A DNA stretch of 64,000 nucleotides from Bacillaceae bacterium OF18-1A (lineage in GTDB: Bacteria; Bacillota; Bacilli; Bacillales; Bacillaceae_G): assembly GCA_027694045.1 (NCBI GenBank), contig JAQEWB010000001.1, positions 496,001-560,000 of the forward strand. Reading direction: 5' to 3'. Positions 44,049 to 53,270 of this stretch are shown here, piece by piece. The notes under the pieces are model-generated. The model searched no databases. It worked only from the letters and a program-made list of their open reading frames with translations, and was not told the DNA's origin. Made by a program: the position numbers and the translations under genes. Position 1 is the first letter of the stretch. Each line of letters starts with the position of its first letter.

Positions 44049-44071
44049 TTATATAACTCCTTTTACTATCA

Positions 44072-45091
44072 TTATATTTTGCGATGTTTCTTTAAAGCGA
44101 ATATATTTCCTACTGCAAATAATAATGAAAACAGAAGTAAAACAATGAGATCTACTGCAATTTCTGTAATACCTTGATTTCGAATCATCACTTGTTTCAT
44201 TGCATCTGCACCATATGTGAGTGGAAATAATTTCCCTAACATTTGTAGCCACTTGTTCATAGACTCTATTGGAAACAAACCAGAAAAGAAAATTTGTGGC
44301 ACAATAACAAGCGGTATAAATTGAATCATTTGAAATTCATTATTCGCGTATGCAGATAAAAATGTGCCTAAAGTTAGTGCAGTTAAAGATAACATACATG
44401 TAATAAGTAGCGTTAACCATATAGAACCTGCTACATATAAATCTAAAATATAAACAGAAAAACTTACGATAATAATAGACTGTATGAATGCAAAAATGCC
44501 AAAACCGATAATATATCCAACAACTATTTCCCATCTTCTTATCGGAGTGGACAATAATCTTTCTAACGTACCACTTAAACGTTCCCTAACAAAAGATACC
44601 CCTGACAATATGAATACAAAGAAAAACGTAAAGAATCCGATTAATACTGGTCCAAGCCCATCAAACATCGTTAAGTCTTTAGACCCATGTAAATATTTCA
44701 CTTCAGGTTTCATAATTGATATGTCATTCTTTGCAGTGCTCTTTTGCAGTACTTGAAGTACAGCACGATTTTTTGATGAATCACTGCCTTCTAGTAATAG
44801 ACTCATTTTTCCATTCTCTAAATGGATCACTGCATCTACTTTTTGCTTTTCTAATTCAGAATATGCTTTTTCTTTACTATACTCATAAATTGACGCTTCT
44901 TGATTTTGCATGACTTTTACGATTGGCGTAGGTACATCCACAACAGCGATATGTGGTATATAATCTTTTTGCGTAAACACAAGAGACAATAACCAAAGTA
45001 ATAACATTGGTGCTCCAAACATCATGGCTAGTGAACGCTTATCTCGAAAAAATTGGCGAATAATACGGATGATGACTCCAGTAACTCTCAT
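44072..45091 (-). CDS. ABC-2 type exporter permease
   Basis: This 339-residue membrane protein has one N-terminal helix (about 22-40), an extracellular domain of about 110 residues, and five C-terminal helices from about 160 on. Seen: VSFVRERLSGTLERLLSTPIRRWEIVVGYI, the ABC-2 coupling motif, and SGLFPIESMNKWLQMLGKLFPLTYGADAM, typical of drug or lipid exporters of the YhgE/DrrB class. Its start overlaps the ATPase gene stop by one base (TAATG). The exported substrate is not known. Confidence 0.88.
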   Translation of the reverse strand: MRVTGVIIRIIRQFFRDKRSLAMMFGAPMLLLWLLSLVFTQKDYIPHIAVVDVPTPIVKVMQNQEASIYEYSKEKAYSELEKQKVDAVIHLENGKMSLLLEGSDSSKNRAVLQVLQKSTAKNDISIMKPEVKYLHGSKDLTMFDGLGPVLIGFFTFFFVFILSGVSFVRERLSGTLERLLSTPIRRWEIVVGYIIGFGIFAFIQSIIIVSFSVYILDLYVAGSIWLTLLITCMLSLTALTLGTFLSAYANNEFQMIQFIPLVIVPQIFFSGLFPIESMNKWLQMLGKLFPLTYGADAMKQVMIRNQGITEIAVDLIVLLLFSLLFAVGNIFALKKHRKI

Positions 45092-45813
45092 TATTCAACC
45101 ACCCCTTCCAACAAAAAGACATCTTCAATCCGTCTAGATGATACACAGCTTTTCAATTCGTCAGGTGTTCCAATTGCGACTAACTTTCCCTCTCTAATTA
45201 ACCCTAATCGTTCACAATATTCGGCTTCATCCATAATGTGCGTCGTTACAATAATTGTCGTACCTTTCTTCTTAAGATCATAAAACTTTTCCCAAATTGA
45301 TTTTCGAAGGATCGGGTCTATTCCTACTGTCGGCTCATCTAAAATCAATATTTTTGGTTCATGAAGAAGTGCCATTGCCAATGATAAACGCTTTTTCATT
45401 CCACCCGAAAAATGCTGTACTTGCTTTTTCATATGCTGCGATAATTGTACGAGTTCAAAAACTTCTTCGATTCTTTCCTTTTTATACTTACCCTTTAATC
45501 CATACATCATTGCAATGAAATCTGCATTTTCGTATGCTGACAGTTCTTCATATAATGCATCAGCTTGAGCCATATACCCAATTTTTTTCATCTCATTTAA
45601 ATTAGGCATGTGCGTATCACCAACAAATACTTCACCTTTCGTTGCCTCATTAATACCTGCAATCATTTTAATAAGCGTTGTTTTCCCTGATCCAGAAGGA
45701 CCGACTAAGCCAAAAATCTCTGCTTCTTCAACTTGCAATGAAAGCTTGTGTAAAACCTCTTTTTTTCCAAAACTTTTTGATATATCTTTTAAAATAATTG
45801 AAGGTTGCTGCAC
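45091..45813 (-). CDS. ABC exporter ATP-binding subunit
   Basis: This 240-residue ATPase partners the next permease. Seen: GLVGPSGSGKTTLIKMIAG (Walker A), YMAQADALYEELSAYEN (Q loop), HFSGGMKKRLSLAMALLHEP (signature), ILILDEPTVGIDP (Walker B) and TTHIMDEAEYCERLGLI (switch His). The reading frame extends upstream to 45852, but that part covers the operator. The GTG at 45813, 7 bases after GGGGG, is the likely start. First gene of a four-gene operon. Confidence 0.9.
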   Translation of the reverse strand: MQQPSIILKDISKSFGKKEVLHKLSLQVEEAEIFGLVGPSGSGKTTLIKMIAGINEATKGEVFVGDTHMPNLNEMKKIGYMAQADALYEELSAYENADFIAMMYGLKGKYKKERIEEVFELVQLSQHMKKQVQHFSGGMKKRLSLAMALLHEPKILILDEPTVGIDPILRKSIWEKFYDLKKKGTTIIVTTHIMDEAEYCERLGLIREGKLVAIGTPDELKSCVSSRRIEDVFLLEGVVE

Positions 45814-45839
45814 GTATAATCCCCCTTTTCTCAAAAATG

Positions 45840-45853
45840 AGTGAGTACTCACT
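45840..45853. promoter_or_regulatory. perfect palindromic operator of the exporter operon
   Basis: AGTGAGTACTCACT is a perfect 14-bp palindrome 27 bases before the ATPase start codon. The position suits repression by the TetR protein encoded third in the operon. Confidence 0.75.
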
Positions 45854-45888
45854 TTTATTCTACACTCGCGTAATTATATGTCAAACTT

Positions 45889-45979
45889 CATTGTTTCATA
45901 TTTTTTTAATCAACAATATGAAACAATGAAACAGAGTCGACATTAGAATATTTTTTCTTAAAGTCGACTCTGTTTCATT
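45889..45979. terminator. two adjacent inverted repeats
   Basis: CATTGTTTCATAT/ATATGAAACAATG (about 45889-45935) is followed by GAAACAGAGTCGAC/GTCGACTCTGTTTC (about 45930-45979). The arms of the two share GAAAC sequences. They separate the exporter promoter from the 83-residue gene and may terminate transcripts from either side. Confidence 0.55.
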
Positions 45980-45998
45980 TTGAACTATACATCTCATT

Positions 45999-46250
45999 TC
46001 ATGTTTTTAAATTCATATATTTCCTAATTCTAGCAACATCTAAAGAATATTCAATAACTAATTGTTGTAGCGGTAGAATAACTGTGTCGGGATATAAATG
46101 TGCATATTGTAATGTTTCTGCATATTTTTCTAACCTTTTTTCTAAGTACTTTATAATTTGATCAGGATGAGTTACTAATAAACATTTACAATAATAATGG
46201 ATTTGTTCCTCAATCGCCGTATACTCTTCAATTTCAAATTCTTTATGCAT
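45999..46250 (-). CDS. hypothetical protein (83 aa)
   Basis: This small, soluble, helical, acidic protein begins MHKEFEIEEYTAIEEQIHYY and ends VARIRKYMNLKT. It has two Cys near the middle (YYCKCLLV). The ATG follows AAGGGGTG. It is flanked by hairpins, so it is monocistronic. No family is recognised. Confidence 0.6.
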   Translation of the reverse strand: MHKEFEIEEYTAIEEQIHYYCKCLLVTHPDQIIKYLEKRLEKYAETLQYAHLYPDTVILPLQQLVIEYSLDVARIRKYMNLKT

Positions 46251-46442
46251 GTGTACACCCCTTTATATTTTTATAAAATTTACATATCACACTTTTTACT
46301 CGACTAATTTTTAATTTTTTGATTATTTACACTATAACAAACACTTCGGGTCAAATTTTGTTACTTTATGTAACGTAGAAAAATTTTAATAAAATTGTAA
46401 TGTAAACTCATGCAAAATAACTATAGCTCCTTTACTCATTAA

Positions 46443-46472
46443 AGTCGTACAGTTCAATTGAACTGTACGACT
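46443..46472. terminator. 30-bp perfect palindrome at the end of the phosphoesterase gene
   Basis: AGTCGTACAGTTCAA is followed directly by its exact reverse complement. The stop codon of the phosphoesterase lies inside it. The minus strand continues TTTAATG. It probably works as terminator or mRNA 3' end, though there is no unpaired loop. Confidence 0.65.
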
Positions 46473-47296
46473 ACAATTTCTGGCCTATTAAAAATCCTTT
46501 GCGGAATAATACTGTTTCCTAATCCCCTACTAACTACCATCAATGTATTTTTCTCTTCATATAAACCGGCTGTATATTTTGGTAATATACCTTGATTTGG
46601 AGCAACTAATCCTCCTAAGAACGGTAATCTAAATTGCCCACCATGTGCATGTCCCGATAAAACAAAATCTATTTTCTCATCAGCATAGGCACCTAGAAAT
46701 TCAGGTCTATGAGAAAATAATACTTTATATCCATTTGGATTTACTTCCTTTTTTGCTTTGACGATACTATTCTTTATTTCAGTTTGCTCATTATGGTTTC
46801 CACTGGCAAATTCAGGATCATCTATGCCTAATACATATATTTCTTGTCCGCCCTTTTGAATACGTACATGTTCATTTCTTAATACAGTAACTTGATGTTT
46901 CTTCAATTCTTTTTCCAGGCTATTATATTTCCCCGACCACTGCTCATGATTCCCTGTTACAAAATATACTGGATAGTCCTTCACAAGTTCACGTATTACT
47001 TGCATACTAACCTCTACATCATATGAATTTCTATCTATTAAATCACCCGTAATAGCAATCATATCAGGGTTTATACTTTTTACTTTTTTTATTAAAACGC
47101 CTTGATTATCACCAAATTCTTTATTATGTAAATCTGAAATTTGAAGGATTTTGAACCCTTTGAAAGAGGATGGGATTTTACTAGATGATACTTTAACTTC
47201 ACTTACACTTATCCAATTATTTTGCAAATATAAAAATACAATCATCCCTACAAAGGTACTAGTCATTAAAATAATTTTATTCGAAATTTTTTTCAT
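46454..47296 (-). CDS. membrane-anchored metallophosphoesterase (YkuE/YaeI-like)
   Basis: This 280-residue protein has a membrane anchor at residues 7-25 and an external calcineurin-like domain. Seen: ILQISDLHNKEFG, MIAITGDLIDRNSYD, YFVTGNHEQWSGKY and VLSGHAHGGQFRLP, the complete set of dinuclear metal ligands. The family hydrolyses lipid or nucleotide phosphates (YaeI/YkuE, LpxG-like); the substrate here is unknown. The ATG follows AAGGAGAG. The 5' region, 130-200 bases upstream, holds a possible RNA switch. Confidence 0.87.
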   Translation of the reverse strand: MKKISNKIILMTSTFVGMIVFLYLQNNWISVSEVKVSSSKIPSSFKGFKILQISDLHNKEFGDNQGVLIKKVKSINPDMIAITGDLIDRNSYDVEVSMQVIRELVKDYPVYFVTGNHEQWSGKYNSLEKELKKHQVTVLRNEHVRIQKGGQEIYVLGIDDPEFASGNHNEQTEIKNSIVKAKKEVNPNGYKVLFSHRPEFLGAYADEKIDFVLSGHAHGGQFRLPFLGGLVAPNQGILPKYTAGLYEEKNTLMVVSRGLGNSIIPQRIFNRPEIVVVQFN

Positions 47297-47427
47297 AGTC
47301 TCTCCTTACTCATTTACGTAAACTTAATTATAATATACTCCCCTCCGAGATGAAATTAATTATGTATAAGAAACAAACATTCGCCCTCAAAAATTATTAC
47401 GAGCGAAACAAAAGAGTTCAGCCTACC

Positions 47428-47491
47428 TTCAGATGGCAATTCATCTCCATCTGAATTGTTGGGTTTCATCCGTAACACAAATCAGATGGAG
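47428..47491 (-). promoter_or_regulatory. candidate alternative-hairpin element upstream of the phosphoesterase
   Basis: On the minus strand three segments occur in order: CTCCATCTGA (47482-47491), TTCAGATGGAG (47445-47455) and CCATCTGAA (47428-47436). The middle one is complementary to the first over 10 bp and to the third over 9 bp, so two hairpins exclude each other. It lies after the Clp terminator and before the phosphoesterase gene. It may be a cis-regulatory RNA or a repeat; I do not recognise the family. Confidence 0.45.
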
Positions 47492-47515
47492 TCTTCTTGC
47501 CAAAAAGGATAAAAA

Positions 47516-47560
47516 GAAGATGCCCAAAAAGCCGTTTAAATAACCTTTTGGGCATCTTCC
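47516..47560 (-). terminator. terminator of the Clp ATPase gene
   Basis: GAAGATGCCCAAAA and TTTTGGGCATCTTC form a perfect stem, followed on the minus strand by TTTTTATCCTTTTTGG. Confidence 0.85.
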
Positions 47561-47573
47561 TATTTAAAAATTA

Positions 47574-49682
47574 TTATCTTTCACTAATTACAATTTCACC
47601 ATCTACTAAATTTGCCATTAAATCTTTTGCATCTAAGTGATCTAAATAGAAATCTGTAACTTTATCGCGAATTTGTTGTTCGATAACACGACGTAACGGG
47701 CGAGCACCCATCGCTTCATCATAGCCTTCGTTAATTAAATACATTTTAGCTTCTTCACTAACAACTAACGTTAATTCTTTTTTTGCTAATGTTTTGTTTA
47801 CATCTTTTATCATTAGATCCACAATTTCTTTAAGATCTTCTTTATTTAAATGACTGAATTCAACAATTGCATTAAATCTGTTCAAAAATTCTGGACGGAA
47901 GAATGGAGCCAGTTTATCCATTAATTTTTTATCTTTTGCCTCATCACCTAGTAACTGTTCGTTTCCAAATCCAGCATTTGACGTTGCAATAATAACTGTA
48001 TTTTTAAAGTTAACTACATTTCCTTGGCCATCAGTTAAACGCCCATCATCCATTACTTGTAATAATAATGTTAAAACTTGTGAGTCTGCTTTTTCGATCT
48101 CATCAAGTAAAACAATTGAATAAGGATTACGGCGAACTCGTTCAGTCAGCGTATTACTATTATCGTCATAACCAACATAACCAGCAGTCGTACCAATTAA
48201 TTTTGAAACAGCAGTGCGATCTGCATACTCGCTCATATCTAGACGAATAATCGCTTCTTTATCGCCAAACATATCTGATGCAAGTTGTTTCGCTAGTTCC
48301 GTTTTACCAGTTCCTGTTGGTCCAACGAATAAGAAACTACCAATTGGTCGATTACCTTCATCAAAACCTGCGCGATTTCTTCTGATTGCCCGGCTAACTG
48401 CTTCAACAGCCTCATCTTGACCAATTACACGTCCTTTTAATCGCTCACCAATCATTTTTAAACGTTCAATATCTGATGCACCCATTTGTGACACAGGAAT
48501 ACCAGTTAGACGCTCTACACTTTCTGCTACATCATTAACTGTTGCTACAACATCTTCTTGTGGCGTTTGACCATCAACAATCTTTCTTTCCAAGTCAGCA
48601 ATTTCATCCTTTAAAATTTGTGCTTTTGCATATTCCTCTTCTCTTACCGCTTCTTCACACTGAGATTTCACTTCTTTTAATCTCGCTTCTAAACTTACAA
48701 CATCACTCATTGGATGTCGTGCAGCTAAATGTGCAGCAGTCATATCCATTAAATCAATTGCTTTATCTGGTAATGAGCGTTGCGGAATATATTGAATGGA
48801 ATAATCAACCGCAGCTTGTAATACTTCATCTGGCATCTTTACATTATGATGCTCCTCATAAAGATTACGAATGCCTTTTAAAATTTCAAATGTATCTTCA
48901 GCGTTTGGGGCATTTACTGTTACTTGATTAAAGCGTCGTGCTAGCGCTGCATTTTTTAAAATTGTATTTCTATATTCATCTTGCGTTGTTGCGCCAATGA
49001 TAGTAAACTCACCACGGCTTAACGCTGGTTTTAAAATATCTGCCAGCCCTTTCGATCCACTGTCTCCACCAGTTGAGCCTGCACCTATAATTTGATGAAT
49101 TTCATCAAAGAAGATAATTATATTTCTCGCTTCCTTCACTTCATTTACAAGGTTTTGAATATTTTCTTCAAAAGAACCTCTGTACTGTGTTCCTGCTTCT
49201 AAATTAGATAAATCAATTGAATAAATTTCTTTATCCTTAATTACAGCTGGTACATCGCCATTCACAATTGCCTGTGCTAACCCTTCTACTACAGCTGTTT
49301 TACCAACACCAGCATCACCAACTAATACTGGATTATTTTTAATACGACGACTTAAGATTTCCGCTGTTTCTTGAATTTCCGCATTTCGTCCGATAACTGG
49401 ATCCAGTAACCCTTCACGAGCCTCTTGTGTTAAATTACGTCCTAATTTATTTAAAATCCCATCTTGTTTCACTTGTCCACGTTTCATATTCATTTTTTCA
49501 TTCGCTTGATAATTTGGTAATTTACCTGTTTGACGATAATATGCAAATTCTTCTGGTGTCACATCACGGCCATTTATTAAATAGCGCTGTTCTGAATTCA
49601 CACCATTCATTCCTTGCATAATTTGATTGAAAATCTCGTTCATATTCGAATTAAATCCAAATGAATCATTATATTTAGCCAT
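47574..49682 (-). CDS. Clp/Hsp100 ATPase without a classical N domain
   Basis: This 702-residue cytosolic unfoldase has a short N region (1-90, with [19 protein letters not shown]), AAA-1 with Walker A GDAGVGKT (122-129), a middle domain with a UVR-like coiled segment ([26 protein letters not shown]), AAA-2 with GPTGTGKT, and a C-terminal small domain. There is neither the ClpC N-repeat pair nor the ClpE zinc finger, so it is a ClpC/ClpE/ClpL-like paralogue. No clear ClpP-binding tripeptide loop was identified by eye. The ATG at 49682 follows GGAGG; the longer frame from 49706 is not preferred. It is under CtsR control by sequence. Confidence 0.88.
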   Translation of the reverse strand: MAKYNDSFGFNSNMNEIFNQIMQGMNGVNSEQRYLINGRDVTPEEFAYYRQTGKLPNYQANEKMNMKRGQVKQDGILNKLGRNLTQEAREGLLDPVIGRNAEIQETAEILSRRIKNNPVLVGDAGVGKTAVVEGLAQAIVNGDVPAVIKDKEIYSIDLSNLEAGTQYRGSFEENIQNLVNEVKEARNIIIFFDEIHQIIGAGSTGGDSGSKGLADILKPALSRGEFTIIGATTQDEYRNTILKNAALARRFNQVTVNAPNAEDTFEILKGIRNLYEEHHNVKMPDEVLQAAVDYSIQYIPQRSLPDKAIDLMDMTAAHLAARHPMSDVVSLEARLKEVKSQCEEAVREEEYAKAQILKDEIADLERKIVDGQTPQEDVVATVNDVAESVERLTGIPVSQMGASDIERLKMIGERLKGRVIGQDEAVEAVSRAIRRNRAGFDEGNRPIGSFLFVGPTGTGKTELAKQLASDMFGDKEAIIRLDMSEYADRTAVSKLIGTTAGYVGYDDNSNTLTERVRRNPYSIVLLDEIEKADSQVLTLLLQVMDDGRLTDGQGNVVNFKNTVIIATSNAGFGNEQLLGDEAKDKKLMDKLAPFFRPEFLNRFNAIVEFSHLNKEDLKEIVDLMIKDVNKTLAKKELTLVVSEEAKMYLINEGYDEAMGARPLRRVIEQQIRDKVTDFYLDHLDAKDLMANLVDGEIVISER

Positions 49683-49735
49683 ATTTACAACCTCCATCTG
49701 AATCAAATGTTATTAGTTAAATTATTTAAAGAAAG

Positions 49736-49783
49736 TTTGACCTTCTTTGACCTTTATTATACTACTTTCCAAATAAATGTCAA
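49736..49783 (-). promoter_or_regulatory. sigma-A promoter with CtsR operator
   Basis: On the minus strand, TTGACA (49778-49783) and TATAAT (49756-49761) are 16 bases apart. Directly after comes GGTCAAA-GAA-GGTCAAA (49736-49752), the tandem heptad of the CtsR heat-shock operator, covering the transcription start. It indicates heat and protein-damage induction of the Clp ATPase. Confidence 0.93.
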
Positions 49784-49912
49784 ACACTTTGATTTTTTCA
49801 CTAATTAACTTGTTTTTATTATGTAAATACCATCTACATAAATTCATTTAGTCGGCATATTACATGTTTTTTGTCATTGTAATATAATGAAAAGTGATTT
49901 TCCCATAAAAAA

Positions 49913-49968
49913 ACTCCACTATGAAAAATGATATAACCAATTTTGGTTATACAATTTCATAGTGGAGT
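49913..49968 (-). terminator. terminator with an inner stem
   Basis: ACTCCACTATGAAA and TTTCATAGTGGAGT pair. Inside, ATAACCAA and TTGGTTAT pair again. The minus strand continues TTTTTTTATG. It ends transcripts coming from pepD. Confidence 0.8.
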
Positions 49969-50131
49969 AGTTTATTAGCACATCTTGATAATATACCAAT
50001 CCATTTATTTTTACTTAGTACAATAGAAAAGTAACAACTCTATATTACATTTCCATGTCTTTATTATAACATCTGTTCTATCATAGTACAAAAATTGACT
50101 ATTTAAGTGGTGTTATTATACCACTTTTATT

Positions 50132-51601
50132 TTAATTAGCTAATTCTTTCGTACCTTTCATTACGTCAACGAAAAAGCCCCAGTTATTTACAACAGAAGA
50201 AATGCTAATATGTTCATCCGGAGTGTGGACGTTGAAAATGTCTGGTCCGAATGAAATTGCATCTAATTCAGGCATCTTTTGAACGAATGCACTACATTCA
50301 ATCCCAGCATGTACAGCAAAGATTTCAACATCTTTATTGTATTTTTCTTGATGCACTTTTTCAAATAAATTACGAATCTGTGAGTTCGGATTGTATGGCC
50401 ACTCTGGATACTCTGACTCTATTTCAAATGTAGCACCAACTAATTCGGCAATATATTTAATTTCTTCTGCAACATGTTGTTTTAAACTACTTACAGAACT
50501 TCGCACTTCGTTACGTAATTTAATTTCATCTTGCAACGTTTCAATAACGCCTAAATTTGTTGAGCTTTCTACTAGACCTTTAATATCCATGCTCATACTT
50601 TGAATGCCATTTGGAATTAAGAATAGTGATGAAATAAGCTGTTTTTGTGTCTCTTTAGCAAGAACCTTTTCTACATTCTCGTCCAATTTTGTAATTGTAA
50701 CATGAACGTCCGGATCAACAGCACGCATTTCTTCCTGCAATACTCGTGTCCATGATTCTAGTTTTTCTTCTACTTGCTTAACATCTTCTGTGCGTAATAA
50801 GATTGTAGCTACACTCTCACGTGGAATTGCATTCGTTTTTAATCCGCCGTGAACCTCACTTATATTAAATTGAATATTTTCTGCTAAATCGCGTAACACT
50901 CGTCCTAAGACTTTGTTCGCATTCCCACGTTGTTTATCAATCTCCATACCAGAATGGCCGCCTTTTAAACCACCAACATATAAGCGGTATGCATCCATAC
51001 TTGCTGGTGCTACATCCCAAGTCACTGGAATTGTTTCAACTGCTTTCGCGCCACCTGCACTACTTACAAGTAATTTATGATCTTCTTCAGAATCAATATT
51101 AATAAATATCTTTCCATCAAAGTGATTTGGATCAACTGCGAATGCACCGCCCATTGTTGTTTCTTCTTCCGTTGTAATAACAACTTCAAGAGCTGGATGT
51201 GGAATATCTGATGAATCTAATAATGCTAATGCATACGCAACTGCAATACCATTATCAGCACCTAAAGTTGTTTGATTTGCGTATAACATGTCTCCAATAA
51301 TTCGTAATTCAATTGGATCTTTTTCAAAATCATGAACTGTTGCTTGATTTTTTTCACATACCATATCCATGTGACCTTGAATGATAATAGCTGGTACATT
51401 TTCATAGCCAGTAGTTGCTTCTTTTTTCATAATGACATTTAATGCCCCATCTTGAATCACTTCTAAGTTACGCTCTTTTGCAAAACCCACTAAATAATCA
51501 CTAATTTCTTTTTCATTACCCGATCCTCTAGGAATCTTTGAAATTTCTGCAAAATGATAAAATACAGGGTGCTTTGTTAATTGTTCTAAAGTAGAATACA
51601 T
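50132..51601 (-). CDS. pepD: aminoacyl-histidine dipeptidase, M20 family
   Basis: This 489-residue cytosolic dinuclear zinc peptidase cleaves Xaa-His dipeptides such as carnosine. Seen: IIIQGHMDMVCEKN (first metal His/Asp), LGADNGIAVAYAL (bridging Asp), ITTEEETTMGGAFAVDP (catalytic Glu pair) and a lid domain with GLKGGHSGMEIDKQRGNA (200-220). Near the C terminus VHAGIECSAF holds the last metal residues. All are intact. The ATG at 51601 follows GAGAGGAGC-like sequence. Monocistronic. Confidence 0.92.
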   Translation of the reverse strand: MYSTLEQLTKHPVFYHFAEISKIPRGSGNEKEISDYLVGFAKERNLEVIQDGALNVIMKKEATTGYENVPAIIIQGHMDMVCEKNQATVHDFEKDPIELRIIGDMLYANQTTLGADNGIAVAYALALLDSSDIPHPALEVVITTEEETTMGGAFAVDPNHFDGKIFINIDSEEDHKLLVSSAGGAKAVETIPVTWDVAPASMDAYRLYVGGLKGGHSGMEIDKQRGNANKVLGRVLRDLAENIQFNISEVHGGLKTNAIPRESVATILLRTEDVKQVEEKLESWTRVLQEEMRAVDPDVHVTITKLDENVEKVLAKETQKQLISSLFLIPNGIQSMSMDIKGLVESSTNLGVIETLQDEIKLRNEVRSSVSSLKQHVAEEIKYIAELVGATFEIESEYPEWPYNPNSQIRNLFEKVHQEKYNKDVEIFAVHAGIECSAFVQKMPELDAISFGPDIFNVHTPDEHISISSVVNNWGFFVDVMKGTKELAN

Positions 51602-51831
51602 TTTTAAGCTCCTCTCAAAAAATAAACATTATTTATTACAATGTTATTATATCATGCTCAATAATCTATTATTTAAAACTTAATAATAACGAAAAAACAT
51701 CTATTCTTTAAACTTTTAATAGAATACATCTCTTAAATTTCCATAACTAGTTTTTTATACAAGCAGTTTATTAAACTTTTAATAAACTATAATTGAAACT
51801 ATTAAAACCAATTATAGAAAGGAAGTTTTTG

Positions 51832-52602
51832 TTGAGTCAAGCCAATAAAGAAAATCTATCCGAGAATCAAATTAGCATCGAAAAAATAAAGGTTCCGCCA
51901 AACAAAAAAAGTAATAAAAAGCCATTTGAAAAGCACTTCCGTGTTATAGCGTATTTTTTCCCAGGAGCTGTAAAAACTGCTGCCGACGGTTCTAATCGTT
52001 ACCAATTTGATATACAGCGTACTCAAAATCTATGGGGTATTCCAGTTTTTGATTATGAACCCATCGATCTTGATACTGATTTTGGTCTTACAAAAGATCA
52101 ATTACAGTGCAAATTTGATCCACCAAATAGTAATGCCGCATTTGAAGCGATGAAGTTAAGAAGAGTTCAAGACGGTACCCTCCGAAATATCCCTTCAAAC
52201 GTTATCACTTTATGGTATGTTCCTTTTGATAGTTATCCTAACAACACAACTATTGGATGCGCATATAATGATGAAACGGTGTTTATTCCTGGTCACGGCC
52301 CCTCTGGTCCCATGCAGCATATTATTATAACAAATGATGCTACCTCCAACTTGAATTTAAGCCTTGTCCCACATGAATTCGGGCATATTTTCTTTTTTAC
52401 CTCTCCAATTAATCCAGGTGTAGATCCTACTACAGTTCAGTTAGGTATTCCGGGCACACCACAGACTCATAGCAATGATCCCAATAATGTCATGTTTGGT
52501 ACACCTGACAACAACATATTATTAGAACAAGATCAACTGACAAAAGCCAAAACGAGTCGGATTTTATTTAAGAAGGGAAAAGAAAAACCTCAAAAAAAAT
52601 AA
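51832..52602 (+). CDS. putative zinc metalloprotease with no export signal
   Basis: From TTG 51832 (6 bases after GAAAGGAAG) the protein has 256 residues. It begins polar and basic, with no signal peptide. Seen: H181-EFGH-185 in LVPHEFGHIFFF, a likely gluzincin/metzincin site, and downstream THSNDPNNVMFGTP, which could provide a third His/Asp and a Met-turn (VMFG). The spacing does not fit HExxHxxGxxH exactly. The middle segment (FRVIAYFFPGAVKTAADGSN, LWYVPFDSYPNNTTIGCAYND) recalls extracellular pre-domain folds, so its intracellular start is odd. No partner gene; the function is unknown. Confidence 0.65.
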   Translation: MSQANKENLSENQISIEKIKVPPNKKSNKKPFEKHFRVIAYFFPGAVKTAADGSNRYQFDIQRTQNLWGIPVFDYEPIDLDTDFGLTKDQLQCKFDPPNSNAAFEAMKLRRVQDGTLRNIPSNVITLWYVPFDSYPNNTTIGCAYNDETVFIPGHGPSGPMQHIIITNDATSNLNLSLVPHEFGHIFFFTSPINPGVDPTTVQLGIPGTPQTHSNDPNNVMFGTPDNNILLEQDQLTKAKTSRILFKKGKEKPQKK

Positions 52603-52690
52603 TAATCATACGCCAGTTACATTAATATTTATGTAGGATTAACAATTAATTTGAAATATTAGATATAATAAAAGTATTTTTATAAATTAA

Positions 52691-52736
52691 GAATCAAGCT
52701 TCATATCATTTATATAAATGGTATGAAGCTTGATTC
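52691..52736. terminator. long inverted repeat between convergent genes
   Basis: GAATCAAGCTTCATA and TATGAAGCTTGATTC form a perfect 15-bp stem, extended by ATTTATATAAAT in the centre. It separates the metalloprotease gene from spoIISB. Confidence 0.75.
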
Positions 52737-52803
52737 ACTAAGGATATTTCAAATAAGAATATAATCATGAGAATTAGGATTGAATTGTCTATTTAAAAGG
52801 AAA

Positions 52804-52980
52804 CTAGCCCTTTTTCTTAACGTTGATCCCCTGCATATATCTGTTTTTTTCACTATTCATTAATTTCTCTAATCGATTTATATTTTCCGTTAATGCACCT
52901 TTCACAAGAGAGAAATCTGTATTTGATTCTTCTTTTTTTTCTTTAAAAAACGAAGACTTTTGTACATTTATTTCAGCCAT
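52804..52980 (-). CDS. spoIISB: SpoIISB-like antitoxin candidate (58 aa)
   Basis: This 58-residue basic and polar protein has no membrane segment. It contains SSFFKEKKEESNTDFSLVKG near the N terminus, a helix LTENINRLEKLMNSEK and a lysine-rich end. It follows the SpoIISA gene on the same strand, as antitoxin genes do. The ATG at 52980 follows AAAAGGGGGAG; the longer frame is not preferred. A TATAAT at 53023-53028 could start a separate antitoxin transcript. It shares its core with the upstream 42-codon gene. Confidence 0.75.
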   Translation of the reverse strand: MAEINVQKSSFFKEKKEESNTDFSLVKGALTENINRLEKLMNSEKNRYMQGINVKKKG

Positions 52981-53052
52981 CTCTTCTCCCCCTTTTCTAA
53001 AAGATACCACCTTTTATTTATATTATATAGCAAATGCAAACAGAGTGTACAC

Positions 53053-53181
53053 TTATGATTTTCTTTTTAATTCTTCTTCTAAATCTTCTACTTGCTGCAA
53101 AGTATCTCCTTTTATTAAAGAAAAATCTGTTATATCTTCATTTTTTTCTTTAAAAAAATCATTATCATAATCTTTTATCAC
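53053..53181 (-). CDS. second SpoIIS antitoxin-like small protein (42 aa)
   Basis: This gene falls below a 60-codon cut-off. It reads MIKDYDNDFFKEKNEDITDF at the start, then SLIKGDTLQQVEDLEEEL and a basic end. The part FFKEKnE...TDFSLiKG matches the 58-residue neighbour FFKEKkEESNTDFSLvKG, so the two are paralogues by duplication. GTG 53181 lies 8 bases after AGAGG; GTG 53190 is an alternative. It lies between the toxin and SpoIISB. B. subtilis has a second antitoxin, SpoIISC, so this could be an analogue. Confidence 0.7.
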   Translation of the reverse strand: MIKDYDNDFFKEKNEDITDFSLIKGDTLQQVEDLEEELKRKS

Positions 53182-53270
53182 TACAATCACCTCTACGTGC
53201 TAGTGTAGGAATGATTGTCTGATTTTATACAAGGTTGTCTAAATTTACTTTCCCTTTATGTATAAGTGAA

